NCBI GenBank assembly: GCA_021791295.1 | Contig: JAJYWW010000154.1 | Span: forward strand, 1 to 20,845 | Length of the DNA stretch: 20,845 nt | Direction: 5' to 3' | DNA from: a bacterium | GTDB lineage: Bacteria; SZUA-79; Acidulodesulfobacterales; Acidulodesulfobacteraceae | In this document: positions 14,725 to 20,845 of the stretch, piece by piece | How the letters are laid out: each line of letters opens with the position of its first letter | How positions within the stretch are numbered: the stretch's first letter is position 1 | Notes under the pieces: generated by a model | What the model was told of the DNA's origin: nothing | Seen by the model: only the letters and a program-made list of their open reading frames with translations | The model's database searches: none | Translations under genes and position numbers: made by a program

Positions 14725-15390
14725 ATGGTAAAAATTTATGAATTCGACGCATTAACCGATGAAGACTATGATTTAATTAAAGAGCATCTTGAAAATTCCG
14801 GCATAATAATATATCCGACCGAAACATCTTACGCAATAGGCGGAAATGCTTTGAACGACAATGCGGTAAAAAAAATCTATAGTTTTAAGGGCCGTAATTT
14901 TAAAAAACCGCTCCCCATATTGATTAAAGATTTAAAAATGCTTATAGATATTGCCGAGTTAAAGAGAGCGGAAGAAAATTTAATATCAAAATTTTGGCCG
15001 GGGCCTCTTACGATTATCTTTAAATTAAAGAAAAAGATATTTTCAAAGAATCATCTATTTACTGGAGGTTTAGACTCGGTAGCCGCAAGAATTTCGCCGC
15101 ATCCTTTCGCAGAAAAAATTTTCGAGAAAATCGACTTTCCTTTAATTTCTACGAGCGCAAATTCATCGGGTAAAGACAGTTTTTCGGATTTTAACGAACT
15201 GAATAAAATATTTTTATCCGGCATTCCCGAAAAAAACGGCGCAAATATTATAGCGGTAAATGCCGGAGAGCTTGCAGGCGGTTCTTCTACGATAATAAGA
15301 TTAGTTAAAAACGGTAAAAATATAGAAGTCGTCAGGGAAGGAGAAAACAATATAAAAAAAAGGCTTATGTGCTCTATTAAAAATAATTAA
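14725..15390 (+). CDS. tsaC: L-threonylcarbamoyladenylate synthase (TsaC/Sua5/YrdC family)
   Basis: This enzyme makes threonylcarbamoyl-AMP from threonine, bicarbonate and ATP, the first step of t6A37 synthesis in ANN-decoding tRNAs. The 221-residue product is a single YrdC domain: YPTETSYAIGG (30-40), KGRNFKKPLPIL (55-66) for ATP/substrate, FWPGPLT (90-96), VAARISPHP (119-127) and STSANSSG (142-149). It lacks the extra C-terminal Sua5 domain, hence the symbol tsaC; YciO-type paralogues are the main alternative, but the KR/KGR and STSAN motifs favour a true synthase. The ribosome site is only AAAG. It stands 67 bp after the transporter gene and 30 bp before mtnP. Confidence 0.9.
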   Translation: MVKIYEFDALTDEDYDLIKEHLENSGIIIYPTETSYAIGGNALNDNAVKKIYSFKGRNFKKPLPILIKDLKMLIDIAELKRAEENLISKFWPGPLTIIFKLKKKIFSKNHLFTGGLDSVAARISPHPFAEKIFEKIDFPLISTSANSSGKDSFSDFNELNKIFLSGIPEKNGANIIAVNAGELAGGSSTIIRLVKNGKNIEVVREGENNIKKRLMCSIKNN

Positions 15391-15420
15391 ACCAAATAAT
15401 AAAATAAAAGAGGTAAAAAT

Positions 15421-16308
15421 ATGAAAAACGGCGAAAATTTAGAAAATAAAACGGATATTCTTGGAATAATAGGCGGAAGCGGATTATATCAAATGGAAGG
15501 CCTGACTAACGTCAGGGAGGAATCGGTAGATACGCCTTTCGGAAGTCCGTCGGACAAGCTGGTATTCGGAGAAATAAACGGTAAAAAATTAGTTTTTTTG
15601 CCGAGACACGGAAAAGGACACAGAATTCTGCCCTCGGAAATAAATTACGCAGCTAACATATATGCATTGAAAGTTTCCGGCGTGAAAAAAGTTATTTCCG
15701 TCAGCGCCGTAGGAAGCCTTAAAAAAGATATAAAACCTGGAGATATGGTTATAGTCGATCAATTTTTCGATTTTACCAAAAATAGAAAAAGCACTTTTTT
15801 TGGAGACGGCATAGTAGCGCATGTTTCGATGGCGGAACCGGTCTGCCCCTTTCTGCGCAGAATATTAATAGAATCCTGCAAAAATCTTAATATCGTCTGC
15901 CATGAAGGAGGCTCTTATATATGTATAGAAGGACCTCAATTTTCAACGAAAGCTGAGTCTTTTTTTTATAAAAATAACGGTTTTGACGTCATCGGCATGA
16001 CTAACGCCACTGAAGCCAAGTTTGCCAAAGAAGCCGAATTATGTTACGCAACGATAGCTATGGCTACCGATTACGATTGCTGGCACGAAGAAGAAGAGAA
16101 CGTTACCGCCGATATGATTATTAAAATTCTTATCGAAAATGCGGAAAAAGCCAAGAAAATCATTAAAGAATCCGCATCTAAAATAGACTTTGCGAAAAAA
16201 GGTTTATGCTCCTGCGGTTCGTCGCTGCGCCAAGCCGTCGTAACGGCAAAAAAAGACGTCCCCGACGAAACTTTAAAAAAATTGTCTATATTTAATTTAT
16301 ACGATTAA
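15421..16308 (+). CDS. mtnP: S-methyl-5'-thioadenosine phosphorylase
   Basis: MtnP splits methylthioadenosine, a by-product of polyamine and related synthesis, with phosphate into adenine and methylthioribose-1-phosphate. The 295-residue product has the phosphate loop GGSGLY (18-23), RHGKGH (62-67), SAVGSL (95-100), [10 protein letters not shown] (170-179), GMTNATEA (192-199) and TDYDCW (216-221). The aspartates of the last motif and the GMTN segment point to 6-aminopurine specificity and to MTAP rather than guanosine/inosine phosphorylase. AAGAGGT about 7 bases before ATG 15421 supports the start. Its position between purine synthesis genes makes sense as a source of adenine for salvage. A C-terminal CSCGSS cysteine pair is visible, as in some family members. 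Confidence 0.94.
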   Translation: MKNGENLENKTDILGIIGGSGLYQMEGLTNVREESVDTPFGSPSDKLVFGEINGKKLVFLPRHGKGHRILPSEINYAANIYALKVSGVKKVISVSAVGSLKKDIKPGDMVIVDQFFDFTKNRKSTFFGDGIVAHVSMAEPVCPFLRRILIESCKNLNIVCHEGGSYICIEGPQFSTKAESFFYKNNGFDVIGMTNATEAKFAKEAELCYATIAMATDYDCWHEEEENVTADMIIKILIENAEKAKKIIKESASKIDFAKKGLCSCGSSLRQAVVTAKKDVPDETLKKLSIFNLYD

Positions 16309-16345
16309 TAATTAAAAACAAAAATAAAAAAAGGGGATTAACTTT

Positions 16346-16831
16346 ATGGATGTTTTGATTTTAACCGGCTCTAAAAACGATTTAGGCGACGTAGAAAACG
16401 CCGCACAGACTCTTAAAAAATTCGGGATTTCATACGAACTTCATGTATCGTCGGCGCACAGAACTTTAAAAAGAACCATGGAGCTTGTAGAATCCGCGGA
16501 AAAAAAAGGCGCAAAGATTATAATAGCGGCGGCGGGTATGAGCGCACACCTGCCGGGCGTCGTAGCGGCAATGACTATTCTTCCCGTAATAGGCGTTCCT
16601 CTTGACGCCTCATCCCTCAACGGATTAGACAGTCTTATGTCCATAGTCCAGATGCCGGGCGGAATACCGGTCGCTACGACGGCAATAGGCAAAAGCGGAT
16701 GCGTTAATGCCGCCCTTTTAGCCGTATCTATTCTTGCCTTATCGGATAAATCTCTGTCGGAAAAATTAAAACAGTACAGAAAAGATATGGCAGACTCGGT
16801 AATTAAAGCCGACGAAGAGATTAATAAATAA
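16346..16831 (+). CDS. purE: N5-carboxyaminoimidazole ribonucleotide mutase PurE
   Basis: PurE converts N5-CAIR to CAIR in de novo purine synthesis. The 161-residue product shows the phosphate-binding start LILTGSKND (4-12, usually GSxSD), the catalytic SSAHRT (His38), AAGMSAHLPG (62-71) and MPGGIPVATTAIG (103-115). Length and motifs fit the single-domain enzyme. No purK is in the window, so whether the class I route (needs PurK) or the class II route (AIR carboxylase) is used cannot be settled here. AGGGGAT before ATG 16346 is an adequate ribosome site. It is 37 bp after mtnP and 30 bp before gmhA, part of the same run. Confidence 0.95.
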   Translation: MDVLILTGSKNDLGDVENAAQTLKKFGISYELHVSSAHRTLKRTMELVESAEKKGAKIIIAAAGMSAHLPGVVAAMTILPVIGVPLDASSLNGLDSLMSIVQMPGGIPVATTAIGKSGCVNAALLAVSILALSDKSLSEKLKQYRKDMADSVIKADEEINK

Positions 16832-16861
16832 GGTTAAGGAATAACGGAGATAATTAAAAAC

Positions 16862-17440
16862 ATGAAAAATACAATCGAAAAAAGATTTGCGGAAGCAAGA
16901 GCGCTCTTGGAGCTTACTTCAAATAGCGAAGAGATTTTAAATACGGTTGAGGACATATCTAAAACCATTATCTTCGCGTACGGTAACGGCGGAAAAGTTT
17001 TTATCGCCGGTAACGGCGGGTCGGCGGCGGACGCCCAGCATATTGCGGCGGAGCTTGTTTCGAGGTTTTACAAAGAAAGAAAAGCTCTCGCGGCGGAAAG
17101 CCTTACGGTTAATACGTCAAATCTCACGGCTATAGCAAACGATTACGATTTTTCGGTCGTTTTTTCGCGCCAGCTCGAAGCAAACGCACGCAAAGGCGAC
17201 GTCTTCTGGGGAATATCGACTTCGGGCAACTCCAAAAATATTTTAACCGCAATAAACACGGCAAAAAATATAGGCATGCAAATAATCGGTTTTACCGGCG
17301 GAAACGGCGGAAAAATGGCCGAACCCGGAATGTGCGGCCATCTTATTAAAATTCCGTCTAAAGATACGCCCAGAATCCAGGAAAACCACATTTTAATTGC
17401 CCATATAATATGCGAATTGGTCGAAAACAGCCTTTTTTAA
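16862..17440 (+). CDS. gmhA: Phosphoheptose (sedoheptulose-7-phosphate) isomerase GmhA
   Basis: GmhA turns sedoheptulose 7-phosphate into glycero-manno-heptose 7-phosphate, the entry to heptose units of the LPS core. The 192-residue SIS-domain protein has AGNGGSAADAQHIAAEL (49-65), NLTAIANDYDF (87-97), STSGNSKNI (119-127) and QENHILIAHIICELVE. The zinc ligands are all present as His60, Glu64, Gln173 and His181. GGAG lies 12 bases before ATG 16862, a rather long spacing. It is the last gene of the cluster and the only heptose gene visible; hldE and gmhB must lie elsewhere. It is convergent with dgt, 18 bp away. Confidence 0.94.
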   Translation: MKNTIEKRFAEARALLELTSNSEEILNTVEDISKTIIFAYGNGGKVFIAGNGGSAADAQHIAAELVSRFYKERKALAAESLTVNTSNLTAIANDYDFSVVFSRQLEANARKGDVFWGISTSGNSKNILTAINTAKNIGMQIIGFTGGNGGKMAEPGMCGHLIKIPSKDTPRIQENHILIAHIICELVENSLF

Positions 17441-17458
17441 AAAATTAAAACAACAAAA

Positions 17459-19000
17459 TTAGGCATGCTGGCTGTCCGCAAAACTTCTTGCGTCAAACAG
17501 CGACGAATAAAGCTTCATCGCATACATATCGGTCATGCCGCTTATGTAATCGGCGCACATTATTTGGAAAGCGGGATTACCGTTTTTATCTTTCCCGAAA
17601 GAATCGTAAAATCCGAACTCGTAAAGTTCCTGAAAGTCGTCGGGATAAAGTTTGATATTATTAATATCGGAAAAAACGGAAAAAAGCTTTCTTACGATAT
17701 TTTCCGCCTTATACCTGTTTAGAAGAATTTCCCTGTTTTCCATAACGAGCCTGTAAGAAATCTGCTTGAGGGCGCTTATTTCCAAATCGACTCCGTTTTT
17801 CCATATCAAGCCGAATTTATATGAATCGTCGTTATAATCCAAAGGCATATCGAGTAAAAAATTATCCGATTTAGATTTTAATTTTTTAACTGCGTCTTTT
17901 CTTTCTTCTAAATCTATATTTAAAATAAACTTTGAAATATAGTTGGAAAAAAACTCTTTAAGGTCGGTCTTGACTTTGATGTGATGCATAGTCCGGTCTT
18001 TTGATTCGTATTTATCGGCTGTTTCGCCATACATAATATCATCTTTGCCGGAATCCGTCCGTCTTTCAAATCCGTCGTTTACCGGAATATTAAAAATATT
18101 CCTTAATTTAAAAAAGAAATCGTCGACCCGTTCGGTCATGCTATTGATAGTATCGATTGAATCTTTAGCAAACCGCCTGCTTTCTTTAAGATATTTGTTT
18201 ACTTTAAAGCGGCCGCCTATGTCTATCAGCTTAGACTCTACCCCGTCTTCTATGTCGTGCGTGGCGTATGCGATATCGTCTGCGGCGTTTAATATCTGGC
18301 ATTCCAAACACCTTGAAAATTCAAAAAATTTATTTTTGGAGGTTTTATTTTTTTTATCGTTAAAAAATGCTGAATATTTATTTAAGTAATTTACAAAATC
18401 TATTCCGTGAAGTTTTTCGAGTATAAATATATCGCCGTCGTAAATAAAATGCTTTTCTTTATCGGACAGGGAATACGGCATCTTATATTTTAAAATTCCG
18501 TCCATGGTCTTAAGGGAAGGATTAATCCCGTATATTTTATTGTTTTTGGAGTCGTAAAATTTTTTTTCCAAGAAATTAAGAATCCTTATGTTTTGGGCAT
18601 TAGCCTCGAATCCAAGTTTCCCGTCCGTAGCTTTCTTTAATTCCTCGTTTATAATATATTCGCCGAGGTGGCCGAAAGGCGGGTGTCCTATATCGTGAGC
18701 CAGCGAAACTGCTTCGATAAGGTCTAAATCTATACTTAAACCGTATTTTTTATTCAAAATAGACGTTAATGCTCTTGCTATTTGCGATACTTCGAGAGAA
18801 TGGGTAAGTCTCGTCCTGTAATAATCCAGGGTAAAAACTCCGAAAACCTGGGTTTTATTCCTCATCCTCCTGAATGCGCTGGAATGAATTATTCTGTCCC
18901 TGTCTATTTGAAAAGGCGACCTTACCCCTTTTTCCTTTTTTTCCTTATCGGCATATCCGTAATCAAATACTCTTTCTTCTATTGTCCTTTCTTCTGACAT
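17459..19000 (-). CDS. dgt: dGTPase-like HD-domain dNTP triphosphohydrolase
   Basis: Members of this family hydrolyse dGTP or other dNTPs to the nucleoside and triphosphate, controlling nucleotide pools and limiting phage DNA synthesis. The 513-residue product has the N-terminal RSPFQIDRDRIIHSSAFRRM (28-47), then the HD metal site: RLTHSLEV (His67), AHDIGHPPFGH (His102-Asp103) and the third-ligand AADDIAYATHDIEDG (about 239-253). Between them is a charged region (about 145-230). The length of just over 500 is like E. coli Dgt and longer than the 380-residue form. A TTG at 19001-19003 directly precedes ATG 19000; GGAGG (19010-19014) is 9 bases from ATG and 6 from TTG, so either is possible; ATG was chosen. 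Convergent with gmhA, divergent from dksA. True substrate range is not known. Confidence 0.9.
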   Translation of the reverse strand: MSEERTIEERVFDYGYADKEKKEKGVRSPFQIDRDRIIHSSAFRRMRNKTQVFGVFTLDYYRTRLTHSLEVSQIARALTSILNKKYGLSIDLDLIEAVSLAHDIGHPPFGHLGEYIINEELKKATDGKLGFEANAQNIRILNFLEKKFYDSKNNKIYGINPSLKTMDGILKYKMPYSLSDKEKHFIYDGDIFILEKLHGIDFVNYLNKYSAFFNDKKNKTSKNKFFEFSRCLECQILNAADDIAYATHDIEDGVESKLIDIGGRFKVNKYLKESRRFAKDSIDTINSMTERVDDFFFKLRNIFNIPVNDGFERRTDSGKDDIMYGETADKYESKDRTMHHIKVKTDLKEFFSNYISKFILNIDLEERKDAVKKLKSKSDNFLLDMPLDYNDDSYKFGLIWKNGVDLEISALKQISYRLVMENREILLNRYKAENIVRKLFSVFSDINNIKLYPDDFQELYEFGFYDSFGKDKNGNPAFQIMCADYISGMTDMYAMKLYSSLFDARSFADSQHA

Positions 19001-19082
19001 CAAGCGCCGCCTCCGCTAAAAATTAAAATTGCTATAATAAATAAATCAATCCGGCAGACTGTTTTACCGGCATTTTTTAATC

Positions 19083-19111
19083 TTGCATTTATATTTAATT
19101 AAATATATACT
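19083..19111 (+). promoter_or_regulatory. Candidate dksA promoter with palindromic spacer
   Basis: TTGCAT (19083-19088) and TATACT (19106-19111) are 17 bp apart; the -10 matches 5 of 6. The spacer and the first two -10 bases form a perfect 18-bp palindrome, TATATTTAATTAAATATA (19090-19107). The predicted leader is about 34 nt and includes the strong GGAGG of dksA. An operator role is possible but unproven. Confidence 0.4.
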
Positions 19112-19151
19112 ATTCACACATTTTTGACAAATAATATCGGAGGAACAGCTT

Positions 19152-19631
19152 ATGAAAAATACTGATAAAGAAAATAAAGACGAACACTCATTTTCAAAAG
19201 CAGAAATAGAATCGGCAAAAAAAGTACTAATAAAAATGAAAAAAGATATTTTTAAGGAAATAGACGCCGGCATCAAAGAAGGTTCGTCTAAAGATTCAAC
19301 GGAATACCGCGGCGACAATTACGACATCGCTTCCAGCGAAAGAGACCGCGAACTTATGTATATGCTTGGGGACAGAGAAAGAAAAAAAGTGAGGGAAATA
19401 GATAATGCGCTTTTGAAAATTAAAGAAGGGACTTACGGAGTTTGCGACGAATGCGGAGAACCGATTTCTAAAAAAAGATTAAAAATCATACCTTATTCCA
19501 ACTTATGCATAAACTGCCAGTCTAAGGCGGAAGAAGAAGAAAGGAAACGGTTGAACGAAGATTATATCGACCACTTAAATACGCTTTCTTTAATAAACGA
19601 CGACGACACGTTTAAAGATTCCGACGAGTAG
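19152..19631 (+). CDS. dksA: DksA/TraR-family zinc-finger transcription factor
   Basis: DksA binds the secondary channel of RNA polymerase and, with ppGpp, adjusts rRNA and amino-acid promoters. The 159-residue product has an N-terminal coiled coil with the tip motif DNYDIAS (Asp55 and Asp58, matching the conserved DxxDxA) and a C-terminal zinc finger CDECGEP...CINC (Cys98, 101, 119, 122) with TYGVCDECGEPI typical of the family. All four cysteines and both tip aspartates are present, so an active factor is likely. The start is strong: GGAGG (19139-19143) is 8 bases before ATG. An acidic tail (DDDTFKDSDE) ends inside the convergent ABC-transporter gene, overlapping it by 20 bp. Paralogues of DksA are common, so it need not be the main one. 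Confidence 0.92.
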   Translation: MKNTDKENKDEHSFSKAEIESAKKVLIKMKKDIFKEIDAGIKEGSSKDSTEYRGDNYDIASSERDRELMYMLGDRERKKVREIDNALLKIKEGTYGVCDECGEPISKKRLKIIPYSNLCINCQSKAEEEERKRLNEDYIDHLNTLSLINDDDTFKDSDE

Positions 19632-20436
19632 ATGTTAAAAAAGACATAGATTCAAGAAGAGATTTAGAATAAGGATGCGACGGATTTTTAAAAAAATCGT
19701 CCGTTTCGGCAATCTCCATTATTTTTCCGCCGTACATAACGCATACTCTGTCTGCAAGGTGCCTGACCAATTTTAAATCGTGGGTAATAAATATATAGCT
19801 CATGCCGGTTTCGTTTTTTAAATCCATCAGCAGATTTAAAATCTGGGCGGAAACTGAAACGTCAAGGGCGGAAACAGGCTCGTCGAGTATAAGCAGTTCG
19901 GGGCGAACCGACAGGCATCTTGCTATTCCCACCCTCTGCCTCTGTCCGCCGGAAAGCATATGCGGATAGTTTAAAGCCGCCGTTTCAGGCAATCCGACTA
20001 CTTTAAGCTGTTCTGCGGCAAATTCCATTCTGTCTTTCTTTTTGTTCTTTATAATACCGTTTCTGACCGCAGGATAAGATATTATTTTATATATCTTCTT
20101 TTTTGGATTTAATGACGAATAGGGATCTTGAAAAAGTATCTGTATCTTTTTCCTGAAATCTTCTTTTTTATTTTTATAATCCAGAAGTTCGTTTTTAAAA
20201 TATATCTCCCCTGAAGTTTTTTCCGTCAGGCCTAAAATCAACTTGGAAAGGGTCGATTTTCCGCATCCCGTTTCCCCTACTACTGCAAATATTTCATTTT
20301 TATACACGTCGAAAGAAACGCCGTCAACCGCTTTTATCACGTTCTTTTTTATATCGAATAACGTTTTATAATACTTATAATGCTTAGAAACGTCGGAAAC
20401 CGATAAAATTACGTTATTTTCCATATTTTTTTTCAT
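19612..20436 (-). CDS. oppF: Oligopeptide/dipeptide ABC transporter ATP-binding protein (OppF/DppF type), short C-terminus
   Basis: This is one of the two ATPases that power peptide (or nickel) import. The 274-residue product has Walker A GETGCGKST (54-62), Q-loop LFQDPYSSLNP (101-111), signature LSGGQRQRVGIARCL (161-175), Walker B LLILDEPVSALD (181-192) and the switch His219 in FITHDL. NPSHPYSKSL (251-260) is the HPY segment of peptide transporters, but the protein ends 14 residues later and lacks the cysteine-containing tail usual after it, so it is about 40-50 residues shorter than typical OppF. Its start ATG overlaps the stop of the upstream oppD-type gene by 4 bp (ATGA), indicating translational coupling. 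Its 3' end overlaps dksA. Opp versus Dpp versus Nik substrate cannot be told. Confidence 0.92.
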   Translation of the reverse strand: MKKNMENNVILSVSDVSKHYKYYKTLFDIKKNVIKAVDGVSFDVYKNEIFAVVGETGCGKSTLSKLILGLTEKTSGEIYFKNELLDYKNKKEDFRKKIQILFQDPYSSLNPKKKIYKIISYPAVRNGIIKNKKKDRMEFAAEQLKVVGLPETAALNYPHMLSGGQRQRVGIARCLSVRPELLILDEPVSALDVSVSAQILNLLMDLKNETGMSYIFITHDLKLVRHLADRVCVMYGGKIMEIAETDDFFKNPSHPYSKSLLESMSFLTSTRRNL

Positions 20437-20845
20437 TTTGCGCCGTCGGCATTAAATTTAATACATCTTACGCCGCGCCCATATTTTACTCCATTTTCGG
20501 AATCCATAAAATTTCTCAAAGCTATGTCGTTTAAACATTCGTCGTCTCTTTTAAAACATCTTGAATAAAATCTGCACTTCCCTTTTTTAAAATCGTCTTT
20601 GGTCAAATAACCGCTTATATTAAAAAGCTTCTGCTTCGGAACGTAATCCAGAGAAAGAGAAGGAATACTTTTTATTAAAGAAATTGTGTAAGGATGGGCG
20701 GGGTTATTTATTATATTTTCGGTGTTGCCGGATTCCATTATCTGCCCTGCATAAAATACGTAAGTCCTGTCGGAAATGCTTCTTGCGACGGTAAGGTCGT
20801 GCGTTATAAAAATAATACCGACGTTGGATTTTTCTTTTATTTCTT
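20433..20845 (-). CDS. oppD: Oligopeptide/dipeptide ABC transporter ATP-binding protein (OppD/DppD type), 5'-truncated by window edge
   Basis: The frame is open from the window edge (base 20845) and the first residues are EIKEKSNVGIIFITHDL, the strand and switch histidine that follow Walker B in ABC ATPases, so the methionine at 20738 is internal. The rest is RTYVFYAGQIMESG (D-loop-distal region), NPAHPYTISL (the peptide-transporter HPY motif) and a C-terminal tail with a CRFYSRC...C...C set of four cysteines, the usual oligo_HPY tail. This tail is present here but missing from the following oppF-type gene. About 135 codons are in view; the nucleotide-binding core lies outside the window. The stop TGA overlaps the next ATG. 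Permease and binding-protein genes would be expected further upstream. Confidence 0.9.
   Translation of the reverse strand, partial: EIKEKSNVGIIFITHDLTVARSISDRTYVFYAGQIMESGNTENIINNPAHPYTISLIKSIPSLSLDYVPKQKLFNISGYLTKDDFKKGKCRFYSRCFKRDDECLNDIALRNFMDSENGVKYGRGVRCIKFNADGAK

Noticed and set aside
19051..19072. Repeated CCGGCA with a following T run, as a possible terminator or attenuator upstream of dksA
   Set aside because: The only pairing is a 4-bp self-complementary CCGG with a 12-nt loop, and no upstream + strand gene would need a terminator there.
19124..19129. Perfect TTGACA -35 box just before dksA
   Set aside because: A 17-bp spacer would put the -10 on the dksA start codon, and no TATAAT-like sequence is there; the promoter at 19083-19111 fits better.

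Overview
The window is a 20.8 kb stretch of ordinary bacterial chromosome from an AT-rich, Gram-negative-type (diderm) bacterium. An outer membrane is suggested by two lipobox-bearing lipoproteins, a PilF-like TPR protein next to RodZ, and a phosphoheptose isomerase (GmhA, LPS core heptose). The order tgt-yajC-secD-secF with separate SecD and SecF, the DksA family protein and the TusA protein fit a proteobacterium or a deltaproteobacterial/Desulfobacterota-like lineage. This placement is an inference; there is no rRNA gene or other taxonomic marker here. I see no phage, transposase, CRISPR array, tRNA or rRNA.

Left part (1-5886, + strand): the 3' part of tgt (queuosine tRNA modification), then yajC, secD and secF (Sec translocase accessory complex), then recJ (single-strand DNA exonuclease). 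All are co-directional; candidate promoters lie before yajC and before secD. tatC, on the - strand, converges on recJ, so two protein-export systems sit side by side.

Middle part (5907-11070): tatC, an intergenic region with a strong hairpin of unusual polarity, a tusA-type sulfur carrier gene, and, divergent from tusA, a duplicated multi-pass membrane protein with two ExxE motifs. The two divergent genes are separated by symmetrically placed TATAAT elements inside a 9-bp inverted repeat. Next, on the - strand, come a PfkB-family kinase, a TPR lipoprotein (PilF/PilW-like) and RodZ. A 53-codon lipoprotein gene lies upstream of the kinase.

Right part (11215-17440, + strand): seven closely spaced genes that look like one transcription unit: purH, purD, a half-size DMT/EamA transporter, tsaC/Sua5-like, mtnP, purE and gmhA. 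It mixes de novo purine synthesis, purine salvage from methylthioadenosine, tRNA t6A synthesis and LPS heptose synthesis. Its candidate promoter has a -35 element in the centre of an inverted repeat. dgt (dNTP triphosphohydrolase, - strand) converges on gmhA, and dksA (+) is divergent from dgt. The window closes with the ends of two peptide ABC-transporter ATPase genes (oppD/oppF type, - strand), whose last gene overlaps the 3' end of dksA by 20 bp.

I did not find an obvious new defence or mobile system. The points most worth a second look are the duplicated ExxE membrane protein and its promoter region shared with tusA, the intergenic hairpin at 6861-6905, the atypical TatC, the tiny lipoprotein, and the palindromes placed on promoter elements.
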